Source of the DNA: Serratia sp. DD3
GTDB taxonomy: Bacteria; Pseudomonadota; Gammaproteobacteria; Enterobacterales; Enterobacteriaceae
Direction: 5' to 3'
Length of the DNA stretch: 64,000 bases
Assembly (NCBI RefSeq): GCF_000496755.2
Contig: NZ_AYKS02000089.1
Location: 62,001 to 126,000 of the forward strand
This document shows, in pieces, positions 30,440 to 40,226 of this stretch. A model generated the notes under the pieces. That model worked only from the letters and a program-made list of their open reading frames with translations, ran no database searches and was not told the origin of the DNA. The position numbers and the translations under genes are program-made. Positions within the stretch are counted from its first letter, which is position 1. Every line of letters begins with the position of its first letter.

Positions 30440-30560
30440 ATTTTACCTATATTTAATACGATATGTTGGGTGGTGTGATGTGGAAATAAATTTCCGTTAT
30501 AGTAAGGATCTTTTTACAGCAAATCACCAGGTTTTTTCCTACTCTATCTGACGGTATTTT

Positions 30561-31853
30561 ATGCATCACGATAATAATCGCCGATTAAACCGGCAAGATT
30601 ATAAGACTCTGACCTTAGCGGCCTTAGGGGGCGCGTTGGAGTTTTATGATTTTATCATCTTTGTTTTCTTCGCCGCAGTCATGGGGGACTTATTCTTCCC
30701 TGCCGATATACCGGAGTGGTTGCGTCAAGTTCAAACCTTTGGCATCTTCGCCGCAGGCTATCTGGCTCGGCCGCTGGGCGGAATCGTCATGGCGCACTTT
30801 GGTGACCTGGTCGGGCGAAAAAAAATGTTCACCCTCAGTATATTACTGATGGCCTTACCCACGCTGGCGATGGGTTTTTTACCGACCTATGCCAGTATTG
30901 GTATTGCTGCCCCGTTGCTGTTGCTGTTAATGCGTGTCTTGCAAGGTGCCGCCATTGGTGGAGAAGTCCCGGGTGCTTGGGTATTTGTCGCGGAACACGT
31001 GCCGCGTAATCGCGTAGGTTTTGCCTGTGGCACACTGACCGCAGGACTGACCGCCGGTATTTTACTGGGTTCGCTGGTGGCTACCGTCATCAATACCACT
31101 CTTAGCCAGCAAGCCATTCATGATGGCGGCTGGCGTATTCCATTCTTCCTCGGCGGATTCTTCGGTCTGTTTGCCATGTATTTGCGCCGTTGGTTGCAGG
31201 AAACCCCTATCTTTCTTGAGATGCAGGCGCGCAAGGCGTTGGCAGAAGAGTTACCACTCAAGTCTGTGGTGGTTAATCACAAAAAAGCCATCGTGGTTTC
31301 GATGCTGCTTACCTGGTTGCTCTCTGCCGGTATTGTGGTGGTGATCCTGATGACCCCTACTTATCTACAGAAACAGTTCAGCATTGCACCGGCATTGTCA
31401 CTGCAAGCCAACAGCGTGGCGATTGTCATGTTGTTTATCGGTTGTATCCTCAGCGGTTGTGCGGCAGACCGTTTTGGCGCCAGCAAGACGCTGATCGTCT
31501 GGAGCCTGTTATTGGCGGGATCCACTTGGTTCTTTTACCAGTCAGTAGCAACACACCCGGAATGGTTGTTTGCCACTTATGCGTTGGCCGGGTTTAGCGT
31601 GGGCGCTGTCGGTGTGGTGCCTTACATCATGGTGCGGTCCTTCCCGGCAGAAGTGCGATTTAGTGGGATTTCATTCTCATACAATGTGGCATACGCCATC
31701 TTTGGCGGTTTGACCCCGATATTCGTCACCTTGATCATGCAGTTAACGCCATTAGCACCAGCTTATTATGTGCTGGTGTTAGCAGCCATTGGTCTGCTGC
31801 TCGGGGTTTATTTGCACCGAGATCTCAATGGTGAAAAGCCGTTGTTAGATTGA
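30561..31853 (+). CDS. MFS transporter, metabolite:H+ symporter type
   Basis: A 430-residue, 12-helix major facilitator. The GGALEFYDFIIF start, GYLARPLGGIVMAHFGDLVGRKKMF loop (MFS signature between helices 2 and 3) and RVLQGAAIGGEVPGAWVFVAEH segment place it in the MHS group with ProP, KgtP and ShiA. Substrate cannot be told; organic acids and osmolytes are usual. It stands alone between mog and satP, which are adjacent in E. coli, and is closed by a bidirectional terminator. Proximity to the acetate/succinate transporter satP hints at a carboxylate substrate, but only weakly. Confidence 0.85.
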   Translation: MHHDNNRRLNRQDYKTLTLAALGGALEFYDFIIFVFFAAVMGDLFFPADIPEWLRQVQTFGIFAAGYLARPLGGIVMAHFGDLVGRKKMFTLSILLMALPTLAMGFLPTYASIGIAAPLLLLLMRVLQGAAIGGEVPGAWVFVAEHVPRNRVGFACGTLTAGLTAGILLGSLVATVINTTLSQQAIHDGGWRIPFFLGGFFGLFAMYLRRWLQETPIFLEMQARKALAEELPLKSVVVNHKKAIVVSMLLTWLLSAGIVVVILMTPTYLQKQFSIAPALSLQANSVAIVMLFIGCILSGCAADRFGASKTLIVWSLLLAGSTWFFYQSVATHPEWLFATYALAGFSVGAVGVVPYIMVRSFPAEVRFSGISFSYNVAYAIFGGLTPIFVTLIMQLTPLAPAYYVLVLAAIGLLLGVYLHRDLNGEKPLLD

Positions 31854-31871
31854 TTTGATGCTAGAAAAAGA

Positions 31872-31903
31872 AAAGCCCAGTCATTAGGTTGCTGGGCTTT
31901 TTT
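31872..31903. terminator. Bidirectional terminator between MFS gene and satP
   Basis: A perfect 9-bp stem (AAAGCCCAG 31872-31880 with CTGGGCTTT 31892-31900), followed by T on one side and preceded by A on the other, between convergent genes. Confidence 0.9.
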
Positions 31904-31917
31904 ATCTTTGATAACGA

Positions 31918-32487
31918 TTAAGCTTTTATTGCGCCAATGGGTAATACAGTACGGCCCAGGCGCTCATTGATGACTTCTGCCATTGCCAGATAAATGGCAC
32001 TGGCACCGCAGATGATCCCCTCATAACCGGCGAAGGTGAGCAGCCCTTGGTTACCGGTGATGTTACCGATAGCCAGCAGTGCAAACAACAAGGTCAGGCT
32101 GGCAAACACGAACTGTAAAGCGCGGTTGGTGTTGAGCGTAGCGAAGAACATAAACAGTGTGAATATGCCCCACAGTGCCAGATAGGTGCCCAGCACGCTG
32201 GCATCAGTGGGATCGGCAAGATTCATTCGTGGCAATAACAGAATACCCACCAGGCTCAGCCAGAAGCAGCCGTAAGAGGTGAAAGCGGTTAAACCGAAGG
32301 TATTGCCTTTCTTGAACTCAAGAATGCCAGCAAAAATCTGAGCCATGCCACCGAAGAAAATTCCCATACTGATAATGACGGAAGTTAGCGGAAAAAAGCC
32401 CGCATTGTGCAGGTTCAGTAAGACAGTCGTCATTCCGAAGCCCATCAGCCCCAAAGGACCAGGATTTGCCAACGTATTGGTTTGCAT
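31918..32487 (-). CDS. satP: Acetate/succinate:proton symporter
   Basis: A 189-residue, six-helix member of the AceTr/YaaH family. The signature NPGPLGLMGFGMTT is at residues 7-20, and the GRTVLPIG end matches E. coli SatP. It takes up acetate and succinate with protons. The start at 32487 gives the E. coli length (188) and follows an AGAGAA site; the open frame reaches 13 codons further upstream without family support. It is divergent from dnaK. Confidence 0.93.
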   Translation of the reverse strand: MQTNTLANPGPLGLMGFGMTTVLLNLHNAGFFPLTSVIISMGIFFGGMAQIFAGILEFKKGNTFGLTAFTSYGCFWLSLVGILLLPRMNLADPTDASVLGTYLALWGIFTLFMFFATLNTNRALQFVFASLTLLFALLAIGNITGNQGLLTFAGYEGIICGASAIYLAMAEVINERLGRTVLPIGAIKA

Positions 32488-32645
32488 ATGTTCTCTGTGA
32501 TAACAGGTGATAGATAAATTAATCATTGTTCTGAAGAGTCAATAAGCACAGCTGACTTTATCAGACCGCGCGGGATCATAGTGATCCTGGCAACAGGAAA
32601 CAATGATCGGAAAGGGATAAAAACGAAATTTTTTTTACGTTGGCC

Positions 32646-32671
32646 CTTGATGCTGAAGTGGTCGGCCCCAT
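32646..32671 (+). promoter_or_regulatory. Sigma-32 heat-shock promoter, dnaK P1
   Basis: CTTGAT (32646-32651) and CCCCAT (32666-32671, followed by CTT) with 14 bases between match the sigma-32 consensus CTTGAA-N13-15-CCCCAT. It lies 125 bases upstream of dnaK, where E. coli has P1. Confidence 0.8.
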
Positions 32672-32721
32672 CTTATTGACAACCGCAATTGCTGACCGCG
32701 GGTAAATGGCGAGATCGGACA

Positions 32722-32747
32722 GTTGAAAAGTAAAAGATTGCCCGCAT
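32722..32747 (+). promoter_or_regulatory. Second sigma-32-like promoter, dnaK P2
   Basis: GTTGAAA (32722-32728) and CCCGCAT (32741-32747) with 12 bases between resemble the second heat-shock promoter of E. coli dnaK. The -10 is one mismatch from CCCCAT-type elements. Weaker than P1. Confidence 0.6.
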
Positions 32748-32796
32748 ATAGGTTAGCAACCTGACCAATTATGAATTTATTAGTGGAGATGTTTAG

Positions 32797-34710
32797 ATGG
32801 GTAAAATCATTGGTATTGACCTGGGTACAACCAACTCTTGTGTAGCAATTATGGATGGTGGCAAGGCGCGTGTACTAGAGAACGCCGAAGGCGACCGCAC
32901 CACACCGTCAATTATCGCCTATACCCAGGATGGTGAAATTCTGGTTGGCCAGCCTGCTAAGCGTCAGGCTGTGACTAACCCACAAAACACCCTGTTTGCG
33001 ATCAAACGCCTGATTGGCCGTCGCTTCCAGGATGACGAAGCACAGCGTGATAAAGCTATCATGCCTTACAGCATTGTCGCCGCAGACAATGGCGATGCTT
33101 GGTTGGAAGTTAAAGGCCAGAAAATGGCTCCACCACAAATCTCTGCAGAAGTACTGAAAAAAATGAAGAAAACAGCAGAAGATTATTTGGGTGAGCCAGT
33201 GACTGAAGCGGTAATTACGGTTCCTGCTTACTTTAACGATGCTCAGCGTCAGGCAACCAAAGATGCCGGGCGTATTGCTGGTCTGGAAGTGAAACGTATT
33301 ATTAACGAGCCGACTGCCGCAGCATTGGCTTATGGTTTGGATAAAGAAGTCGGTAACCGCACCATTGCGGTTTATGACTTGGGTGGTGGTACTTTCGATA
33401 TCTCAATTATCGAGATCGATGAAGTTGACGGTGAAAAAACCTTCGAAGTGCTGGCAACCAACGGTGATACTCACTTGGGTGGTGAAGATTTCGATAGCCG
33501 CTTGATCAACTATCTGGTTGAAGAGTTCAAGAAAGACCAAGGTATGGATTTGCGTAATGATCCGCTGGCGATGCAACGTCTGAAAGAAGCAGCAGAAAAA
33601 GCGAAGATTGAGCTCTCTTCCGCTCAGCAGACCGATGTGAACCTGCCATATATTACTGCAGATGCCAGCGGTCCAAAACACATGAACATCAAAGTGACTC
33701 GTGCCAAACTCGAGTCATTGGTAGAAGACTTGGTTGCACGTTCTATCGAGCCGTTGAAAGTGGCGCTGAAAGATGCAGGATTGTCAGTTTCTGATATCAA
33801 TGACGTGATCCTGGTGGGTGGGCAGACCCGTATGCCTCTGGTCCAGAAGACCGTCTCTGACTTCTTCGGTAAAGAACCACGTAAAGATGTTAACCCGGAC
33901 GAAGCGGTTGCTGTGGGTGCCGCAGTACAGGGTGGTGTGTTGGCAGGTGATGTGAAAGACGTTCTGTTGTTGGACGTGACTCCGCTATCACTGGGTATCG
34001 AGACCATGGGCAGTGTGATGACCCCGCTGATCACCAAAAACACCACTATCCCGACCAAGCATAGTCAGGTGTTCTCAACAGCTGAAGATAATCAGGCTGC
34101 GGTGACTATCCATGTCCTGCAAGGGGAACGTAAGCGTGCCAGCGATAACAAATCACTGGGCCAGTTTAATCTGGATGGTATCCAGGCTGCACCGCGTGGT
34201 ATGGCCCAGATCGAAGTGACTTTCGACATTGATGCGGATGGTATTCTGCATGTTTCTGCTAAAGACAAGAACACCGGTCGTGAGCAGAAGATCACCATTA
34301 AGGCTTCTTCTGGTCTGAATGAAGAAGAAATCCAGAAAATGGTGCGTGATGCAGAAGTGAACGCCGAAGCTGACCGTAAGTTCGAAGAGCTGGTACAAAC
34401 GCGTAACCAGGCGGATCACTTGATCCACGGTACCCGTAAGCAAATTGAAGAAGCAGGCGATAAACTGCCAGCAGAAGATAAAACAGCGATTGAAGCAGCG
34501 CTGAAAGATCTGGAAGCGGCTGTGAAGAGCGAAGATAAACCTGAAATTGAAGCGAAAACTCAGGCTTTGGTGCAGGTTTCCGGCAAACTGTTGGAAATGG
34601 CACAGGCGCAGGCACAAGCACAGGGTGCTGATGCCGGTGCAGACAACGCGGCAAAGAAAGAAGACGATGTTGTTGACGCTGAGTTTGAAGAAGTTAAAGA
34701 CAAAAAGTAA
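32797..34710 (+). CDS. dnaK: Hsp70 chaperone DnaK
   Basis: A 637-residue ATP-dependent chaperone. Hsp70 signatures are [11 protein letters not shown] at 5-15, [15 protein letters not shown] (about 190-204, containing the residue equivalent to Thr199) and [15 protein letters not shown] (about 335-349). The linker [15 protein letters not shown] leads into the substrate-binding domain, and the tail ends in the acidic EEVKDKK. With DnaJ and GrpE it folds proteins and controls sigma-32. Length is within a residue of E. coli. dnaJ follows after 105 bases. Confidence 0.99.
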   Translation: MGKIIGIDLGTTNSCVAIMDGGKARVLENAEGDRTTPSIIAYTQDGEILVGQPAKRQAVTNPQNTLFAIKRLIGRRFQDDEAQRDKAIMPYSIVAADNGDAWLEVKGQKMAPPQISAEVLKKMKKTAEDYLGEPVTEAVITVPAYFNDAQRQATKDAGRIAGLEVKRIINEPTAAALAYGLDKEVGNRTIAVYDLGGGTFDISIIEIDEVDGEKTFEVLATNGDTHLGGEDFDSRLINYLVEEFKKDQGMDLRNDPLAMQRLKEAAEKAKIELSSAQQTDVNLPYITADASGPKHMNIKVTRAKLESLVEDLVARSIEPLKVALKDAGLSVSDINDVILVGGQTRMPLVQKTVSDFFGKEPRKDVNPDEAVAVGAAVQGGVLAGDVKDVLLLDVTPLSLGIETMGSVMTPLITKNTTIPTKHSQVFSTAEDNQAAVTIHVLQGERKRASDNKSLGQFNLDGIQAAPRGMAQIEVTFDIDADGILHVSAKDKNTGREQKITIKASSGLNEEEIQKMVRDAEVNAEADRKFEELVQTRNQADHLIHGTRKQIEEAGDKLPAEDKTAIEAALKDLEAAVKSEDKPEIEAKTQALVQVSGKLLEMAQAQAQAQGADAGADNAAKKEDDVVDAEFEEVKDKK

Positions 34711-34815
34711 TTGCCCTTAAGCGGGCACGGTGAGGTCATCGACCATAACCGGAAACCAGCACGGGCGTCGAGGTAACTCTGCGCCCGTGCACGCATGTTA
34801 AGGGTTAGACAACCA

Positions 34816-35940
34816 ATGGCAAAGAAAGATTATTACGAGGTGCTCGGCGTCACCAAAACGGCAGATGAGCGTGAAATCAAAAAGGCGTATAAGCGTCTGG
34901 CGATGAAGTATCACCCTGACCGTAATCAGGATGCTGATGCTGAAGTCAGATTTAAAGAAGTCAAAGAAGCCTACGAGATCCTGATCGATGATCAAAAGCG
35001 TGCAGCCTATGATCAATACGGTCATGCCGCTTTTGAGCAAGGTGGCATGGGCGGCGGCGGTTTTGGCGGCGGGGCTGATTTCAGCGATATTTTTGGTGAT
35101 GTATTTGGTGATATTTTTGGTGGCGGACGCCGCCAGCGTGCCAGCCGTGGTTCCGATTTACGCTACAACATGGATCTGACTCTCGAAGAAGCGGTGCGTG
35201 GTGTGACCAAAGAGATCCGCATTCCTACGTTGGAAGAGTGTGATGTCTGCCACGGTAGCGGTGCTAAGCCAGGCAGTTCACCCATTACCTGCCCGACCTG
35301 CCATGGTCAAGGCCAGGTACAGATGCGCCAAGGTTTTTTCAGCGTGCAGCAGGCTTGTCCCCATTGTCATGGGCGCGGTCAGATCATCAAAGATCCGTGC
35401 AACAAGTGTCACGGCCATGGTCGCGTAGAAAAATCCAAGACCTTGTCGGTGAAGATCCCGGCTGGCGTTGATACGGGTGATCGTATCCGTCTGGCAGGCG
35501 AGGGCGAAGCCGGTGAACATGGTGCACCAGCGGGTGACTTGTATGTTCAGGTTCAGGTGAAAGCGCACCCGATTTTCGAGCGTGAAGGTAATAACCTGTA
35601 TTGTGAAGTACCGATTAACTTTGCCATGGCCGCGTTGGGTGGTGAGATTGAAGTCCCTACCTTGGATGGCCGTGTTAAGTTGAAAGTACCGGGGGAAACT
35701 CAAACTGGTAAACTGTTCCGTATGCGTGGCAAAGGCGTGAAATCGGTACGGGGTGGTAGCCAGGGAGACCTGCTATGCCGCGTAGTGGTGGAAACACCAG
35801 TCCACTTGAACGACAAGCAGAAACAGTTGTTAAAAGAGCTGGAAGAGAGCTTGGGTGGTCCGGCTGGCGATAAAAACAGCCCTCGCTCGAAAAGCTTTTT
35901 CGATGGTGTGAAAAAGTTTTTTGACGATCTGACGCGTTAA
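34816..35940 (+). CDS. dnaJ: Hsp40 co-chaperone DnaJ
   Basis: A 374-residue type I J-protein. The J domain (1-70) has the catalytic HPD in MKYHPDRN, then a Gly/Phe-rich linker (about 75-110), and four CxxCxGxG zinc repeats (about 146-205: [32 protein letters not shown]). It delivers clients to DnaK and stimulates its ATPase. The ATG at 34816 gives the E. coli N-terminus MAKKDYYE; an in-frame start seven codons upstream is not used. A terminator follows. Confidence 0.98.
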   Translation: MAKKDYYEVLGVTKTADEREIKKAYKRLAMKYHPDRNQDADAEVRFKEVKEAYEILIDDQKRAAYDQYGHAAFEQGGMGGGGFGGGADFSDIFGDVFGDIFGGGRRQRASRGSDLRYNMDLTLEEAVRGVTKEIRIPTLEECDVCHGSGAKPGSSPITCPTCHGQGQVQMRQGFFSVQQACPHCHGRGQIIKDPCNKCHGHGRVEKSKTLSVKIPAGVDTGDRIRLAGEGEAGEHGAPAGDLYVQVQVKAHPIFEREGNNLYCEVPINFAMAALGGEIEVPTLDGRVKLKVPGETQTGKLFRMRGKGVKSVRGGSQGDLLCRVVVETPVHLNDKQKQLLKELEESLGGPAGDKNSPRSKSFFDGVKKFFDDLTR

Positions 35941-35954
35941 TCACTATTGAATAG

Positions 35955-35983
35955 AGCCCCGGTTAAAATACTGGGGCTTTTTA
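35955..35983 (+). terminator. dnaKJ terminator
   Basis: An 8-bp stem (AGCCCCGG with CTGGGGCT, one wobble pair), an eight-base loop and five T residues, 15 bases after dnaJ. Confidence 0.85.
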
Positions 35984-36160
35984 TTACTATCTTTGTTAAT
36001 TCCCAGAATAAAACTGTGGCATACATCACTGAATGCTCGGTTTTTACGAATTATATTGTGCTTATAAACTGATTTTTTCGAAGTTATTCCTCGCCTATAC
36101 TCTATGCATTGTCTGACACGCAGGACGATAGCGCCTGGTGATTATCTGGAGTGACTCACA

Positions 36161-37327
36161 GTGACCAATATTATCCGTCAATTCTTGCGCCAAGAGGCAG
36201 CAGGGGGAATTATTCTGATCATCGCTGCCGTAGTGGCGTTGATTATGGCAAATACCTCCTTACAAGGGCTTTATCAAAGTTTCCTCAGCTTGCCAGTAAT
36301 GGTCAAAATCGCTTCGTTGGAGATTGCCAAGCCATTACTGCTATGGATCAACGATGGGTTAATGGCCATCTTTTTCCTCGTGGTCGGTTTGGAAGTTAAA
36401 CGCGAATTAATGCAAGGCTCGTTAGCCGGTCGTGACCAAGCTGTTTTTCCAGCAATTGCTGCCTTGGGCGGTATGCTGGCTCCGGCATTGATCTATCTAT
36501 TTTTTAATGGTGCAGATGAAGTCACCCGTCAAGGATGGGCAATCCCTGCGGCGACTGATATCGCGTTTGCGCTAGGGGTGATGGCCCTGCTGGGGAAGCG
36601 GGTACCCACCAGTTTGAAGGTATTCTTGTTGGCCTTGGCGATTATTGATGATTTGGGTGTCATCATCATTATTGCCCTGTTCTATACCTATAAGGTGTCG
36701 CTGATGGCATTGGCAGTCGCTGCTGCTGCGATAGCCGTGCTGGCGATTATGAACTGGCGTGGGGTAGGCAAAACCTCGATGTATATGATAGTTGGCCTGG
36801 TGCTGTGGGTGGCTATTCTTAAATCCGGTGTACATGCGACGCTGGCAGGGGTCATCGTCGGCTTTATGATACCGCTGCAAGCCAAGCATGAGCCTTCTCC
36901 TTCGGAAACCCTGGAGCATGAGTTGCATCCTTGGGTAGCTTTCCTTATTTTGCCTTTGTTTGCGTTCGCCAATGCGGGGGTACCATTACAAGGGGTTTCG
37001 CTGAGTGGTTTGACGTCACTGTTGCCAATGGGGATTGCCGCAGGGTTATTGATTGGTAAACCACTGGGGATTTTTACCCTCAGTTGGCTGGCGGTGAAAC
37101 TCGGCATTGCCAAATTGCCAGAAGACATTAATTTTAAACAGGTATTTGCTGTCGCCATGCTTTGTGGTATCGGATTTACCATGTCGATCTTCATTGCCTC
37201 ATTGGCCTTTGCTGAGGCGGCGCCGGAACTGATTACCTATTCCAAACTGGGCATATTATTAGGTTCAACCAGTGCGGCGGTGATTGGTTATGTCCTTTTG
37301 CGTCAGACATTACCGAAGCGCCAATAA
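36161..37327 (+). CDS. nhaA: Na+/H+ antiporter NhaA
   Basis: A 388-residue, 12-helix inner-membrane antiporter, the same length as E. coli NhaA, exchanging two protons for one sodium ion. Ion-binding D163 and D164 (ALAIIDDLG) and D133 ([11 protein letters not shown]) are present at identical positions. The start is a GTG with GGAG at 36148-36151. nhaR follows in the same direction; in E. coli NhaR activates nhaA in response to sodium. A palindromic repeat lies just after its stop. Confidence 0.97.
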   Translation: MTNIIRQFLRQEAAGGIILIIAAVVALIMANTSLQGLYQSFLSLPVMVKIASLEIAKPLLLWINDGLMAIFFLVVGLEVKRELMQGSLAGRDQAVFPAIAALGGMLAPALIYLFFNGADEVTRQGWAIPAATDIAFALGVMALLGKRVPTSLKVFLLALAIIDDLGVIIIIALFYTYKVSLMALAVAAAAIAVLAIMNWRGVGKTSMYMIVGLVLWVAILKSGVHATLAGVIVGFMIPLQAKHEPSPSETLEHELHPWVAFLILPLFAFANAGVPLQGVSLSGLTSLLPMGIAAGLLIGKPLGIFTLSWLAVKLGIAKLPEDINFKQVFAVAMLCGIGFTMSIFIASLAFAEAAPELITYSKLGILLGSTSAAVIGYVLLRQTLPKRQ

Positions 37328-37330
37328 GTG

Positions 37331-37439
37331 ATACCCAAAAACATTCGATTTGCTTGCAGCGGCCCCGATAGGGGCGAGCCTCACGGATGAGGCGAGTAAC
37401 GACAGCCAGGACCCAAGCAACGTGAAGGATGAAGGGTAT
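37331..37439. repeat. Palindromic repeat, copy A
   Basis: A 109-base element bounded by ATACCC and GGGTAT. It contains two small hairpins (GCCCCGATAGGGGC and GCCTCACGGATGAGGC) and ends in ACCCAAGCAACGTGAAGGATGAAGGGTAT. Copy B at 43053-43165 matches it along most of its length. Ends and size resemble ERIC elements, but the centre differs from the ERIC consensus. Confidence 0.85.
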
Positions 37440-37442
37440 AAT

Positions 37443-37479
37443 CTTATTGCAGGTGGGTGATATGCCCGCCTGCAATAAG
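37443..37479. repeat. Strong hairpin in the nhaA-nhaR gap
   Basis: Fifteen-base arms (CTTATTGCAGGTGGG and CCCGCCTGCAATAAG, one wobble pair) around a seven-base loop TGATATG. No T run follows. It lies 84 bases before the nhaR start and may act as an RNA processing or stability element. Confidence 0.7.
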
Positions 37480-37562
37480 CATGAATAGGGAAGAAAGCAA
37501 TGGAGTTTGTCGCTCATCAAGGTGGAGCTTTGTGCTGATAGGGAATTTAAGGAGAACAGCGA

Positions 37563-38459
37563 GTGAAAATGTCACATATCAACTTTAACCATCTCTATTA
37601 CTTCTGGCAGGTTTGCAAGGAGGGATCAGTGGTGGGTGCGGCACAGGCGCTGTTCCTTACGCCGCAAACCATTACTGGTCAGATCAAAGCCTTGGAAGAG
37701 CGCCTTGATGGAAAACTGTTCAAGCGCCAAGGGCGTGGCGTGGTGCCCTCTGAACTCGGCCAACTGGTCTTCCGCTATGCGGATAAGATGTTTATGCTGA
37801 GCCAGGAAATGCTGGATATCGTTAATTACCGCAAGGAATCCAACCTGTTGTTTGACGTTGGTGTGGCGGATGCGCTCTCCAAGAGGCTGGTCAGCCAGGT
37901 ATTGGAAGCCGCGGTGGTTGATAATGAGCAGATCCATCTGCGCTGTTTCGAATCAACCCATGAGATGCTGCTGGAACAGTTGAGCCAGCACAAATTGGAT
38001 ATGATTCTGTCGGATTGTCCTGTCGACTCCAGTCAACAGGAAGGGTTGTTCTCGCTGAAATTGGGTGAGTGTGGCATCAGCTTCTTCTGTCGTCCACCGG
38101 TGCCTGATTTACCGTTCCCAGCCTGCCTGGAGCAGCGACGATTACTGATCCCGGGAAAGCGTTCGATGCTGGGGCGCAAACTGCTTAATTGGTTTAATAC
38201 TCAGGGGATTCAGGTTCAGATTCTGGGGGAGTTTGATGATGCTGCGTTGATGAAGGCTTTCGGGTTGTATCACAATGCGATTTTCGTTGCTCCGACACTG
38301 TATGCATTGGACACCTACAAGGATGATAATGTGATGGAGATTGGGCGCATCGATAGCGTGCAAGAAGAGTATTACATTATTTTTGCTGAGCGGATGATCC
38401 AACATCCGGCAGTACGACGGGTATGTAACAAGGATTTTTCAGCCCTGTTTACCTTTTAA
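37563..38459 (+). CDS. nhaR: LysR-family activator NhaR
   Basis: A 298-residue LysR-type regulator. The N-terminal helix-turn-helix (about 20-40) has [21 protein letters not shown], almost the same as E. coli NhaR, and the effector domain includes [23 protein letters not shown]. It activates nhaA with sodium, and in E. coli also osmC and pga genes. The GTG at 37563 is chosen because AAGGAG lies eight bases upstream; the ATG at 37569 is 14 bases away. Confidence 0.95.
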   Translation: MKMSHINFNHLYYFWQVCKEGSVVGAAQALFLTPQTITGQIKALEERLDGKLFKRQGRGVVPSELGQLVFRYADKMFMLSQEMLDIVNYRKESNLLFDVGVADALSKRLVSQVLEAAVVDNEQIHLRCFESTHEMLLEQLSQHKLDMILSDCPVDSSQQEGLFSLKLGECGISFFCRPPVPDLPFPACLEQRRLLIPGKRSMLGRKLLNWFNTQGIQVQILGEFDDAALMKAFGLYHNAIFVAPTLYALDTYKDDNVMEIGRIDSVQEEYYIIFAERMIQHPAVRRVCNKDFSALFTF

Positions 38460-38485
38460 GCCGATACTGGCTGGATCTCAAATGT

Positions 38486-38513
38486 AAAAAAACCGGCCAA
38501 AGCCGGTTTTTTT
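38486..38513. terminator. Bidirectional terminator between nhaR and rpsT
   Basis: AACCGGC-CAAA-GCCGGTT hairpin with A-tract before and T-tract after; serves both converging genes. Confidence 0.92.
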
Positions 38514-38534
38514 ATCAAGCAGAAAACGTAAGAC

Positions 38535-38798
38535 TTACTGCATTGCGTTAATCTGTGCAATCAAGCTCGACTTATGACGTGCTGCTTTATTTTTGTGGAT
38601 CAGGCCTTTACCTGCCTGGCGATCCACAATAGGTTGCATTTCATTAAATGCGTTTTGTGCTGCTGCTTTGTCGCCAGTTGCGATAGCGGCGTACACCTTC
38701 TTAATGAAGGTACGCACCATTGAGCGACGGCTAGCGTTATGCTTGCGGCGTTTCTCAGACTGTACGGCGCGTTTCTTAGCTGATTTGATATTAGCCAA
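38535..38798 (-). CDS. rpsT: 30S ribosomal protein S20
   Basis: An 87-residue basic protein matching S20 ([20 protein letters not shown] at the start and [13 protein letters not shown] near the end). It binds 16S rRNA in the small subunit. The start codon is TTG, as in E. coli, where the weak UUG start is part of S20 autoregulation; GGGAG lies seven bases upstream. Confidence 0.97.
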   Translation of the reverse strand: MANIKSAKKRAVQSEKRRKHNASRRSMVRTFIKKVYAAIATGDKAAAQNAFNEMQPIVDRQAGKGLIHKNKAARHKSSLIAQINAMQ

Positions 38799-39255
38799 GG
38801 TCCAACTCCCAAATATATGCTATTGAGGACAATTCAAAGGCCGAGGAATATGCCCTTTTAGCCTTCGTTTGTCAATGGATTTGTGCAAATAAGCGCCGTT
38901 TGTACGGGCGGCACTTGCTACGTTGTGATGGCGCAGGATCTTACCAGTTTCGGCTATGGGAATACAGTGTTTCGCGATAAAAATCGCCATATGATTTGTA
39001 TCCTGCTCCGCCTGGTGGAGAAGCGACTGGGTATCATACCAACAATAGCGTCTGATTGAGCTATTTTTTGACGATAATTTGAAGGAACATCGGGATAAAA
39101 CCGTCATCTGGCGGTAATTTGAGGAATTGAAACGGTGGTGAAGGCGCTTTTCCTTCGGTATGGTATGACTATATACATCAAAGGGAACAATCGCCGGTTA
39201 ACCTTAACCGTTGTACAAGGTATAATCCGCCGATTTCCACTGTTTTGAGCCAGCT
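38799..39255. other. Divergent promoter region rpsT-ribF
   Basis: About 450 bases holding the rpsT leader and promoters on one side and the ribF promoter on the other. No further gene is supported; short frames overlap the rpsT leader only. Confidence 0.55.
39198..39226 (+). promoter_or_regulatory. Probable ribF promoter
   Basis: A perfect -10 TATAAT (39221-39226) is preceded at 17 bases by TTAACC as a moderate -35. It lies 30 bases ahead of the ribF start codon. Confidence 0.55.
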
Positions 39256-40194
39256 ATGCAGCTAATTCGTGGCATCCATAATATCCGGGCACACCATCAT
39301 GGTTGTGTGCTCACCATCGGCAACTTTGACGGCGTACATCGCGGTCACAAGGCGTTGTTGGCACAGCTGAAACAGGTAGGACACCGCCTCGGGCTACCGG
39401 TGGTGGTAATGATTTTTGAACCGCAACCGTTGGAATTGTTTGCTGCAGATAAAGCACCGGCCCGCCTGACGCGCTTGCGTGACAAGGCCAAATATTTGGC
39501 TGAGGCCGGGGTGGATTTCTTGTTGTGCGTCAAGTTTGATCCCCGTTTTGCCGCTCACCCTTCAAAGGCGTTTGTGACTGAACTGCTGGTGGAAAAGTTG
39601 GGAGTGAAATTCCTGATGGTGGGCGATGATTTCCGCTTTGGGGCGGGTCGCCAAGGGGATTATCAACTGTTGCAGCAAGCGGGGGAGAAATATGGCTTTG
39701 AAGTGGTGAGTGCGTCCACTTTTCGTGAAGGGGATCAGCGTATCAGCAGTACGGCGATTCGCAATGCCCTGCGTGATGATGATTTGCTGCTGGCGGAGAC
39801 CCTGCTGGGGCACCCTTATCGTATTTCAGGGCGTGTAGTACATGGTGACCAATTGGGGAGAACCATTGGTTTCCCAACGGCCAACCTGCCACTTAAACGC
39901 CTGGTTGCACCGGTCAAAGGGGTCTATGCGGTCGATGTTTATGGCCTGGCACTACAACCTTTGCCCGGGGTGGCCAATATCGGCACTCGGCCTACCGTTG
40001 CTGGCGTCCGTCAGCAACTGGAAGTGCATTTACTGGATGTGACTATGGATCTGTATGGCCGCCATCTGGATGTGGTGCTGCGCGCAAAATTGCGCAATGA
40101 ACAGCGTTTTGCTTCGCTTGATGAACTTAAGCAGCAAATCGCCAATGATGTGGTGACTGCCCGGAAGTTTTTTGGGCTACAGACACCGGCTTAA
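39256..40194 (+). CDS. ribF: Riboflavin kinase / FAD synthetase
   Basis: A bifunctional 312-residue enzyme making FMN then FAD. The N-terminal adenylyltransferase has [14 protein letters not shown] (the HxGH nucleotide-binding motif) and the SSTAIRNAL motif; the C-terminal flavokinase has [11 protein letters not shown] and the [11 protein letters not shown] segment. Length matches E. coli (313). It begins the ribF-ileS-lspA-fkpB-ispH operon. Confidence 0.97.
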   Translation: MQLIRGIHNIRAHHHGCVLTIGNFDGVHRGHKALLAQLKQVGHRLGLPVVVMIFEPQPLELFAADKAPARLTRLRDKAKYLAEAGVDFLLCVKFDPRFAAHPSKAFVTELLVEKLGVKFLMVGDDFRFGAGRQGDYQLLQQAGEKYGFEVVSASTFREGDQRISSTAIRNALRDDDLLLAETLLGHPYRISGRVVHGDQLGRTIGFPTANLPLKRLVAPVKGVYAVDVYGLALQPLPGVANIGTRPTVAGVRQQLEVHLLDVTMDLYGRHLDVVLRAKLRNEQRFASLDELKQQIANDVVTARKFFGLQTPA

Positions 40195-40226
40195 TCTTAC
40201 CAATCGAAAACGGAACCGAGAATCTA

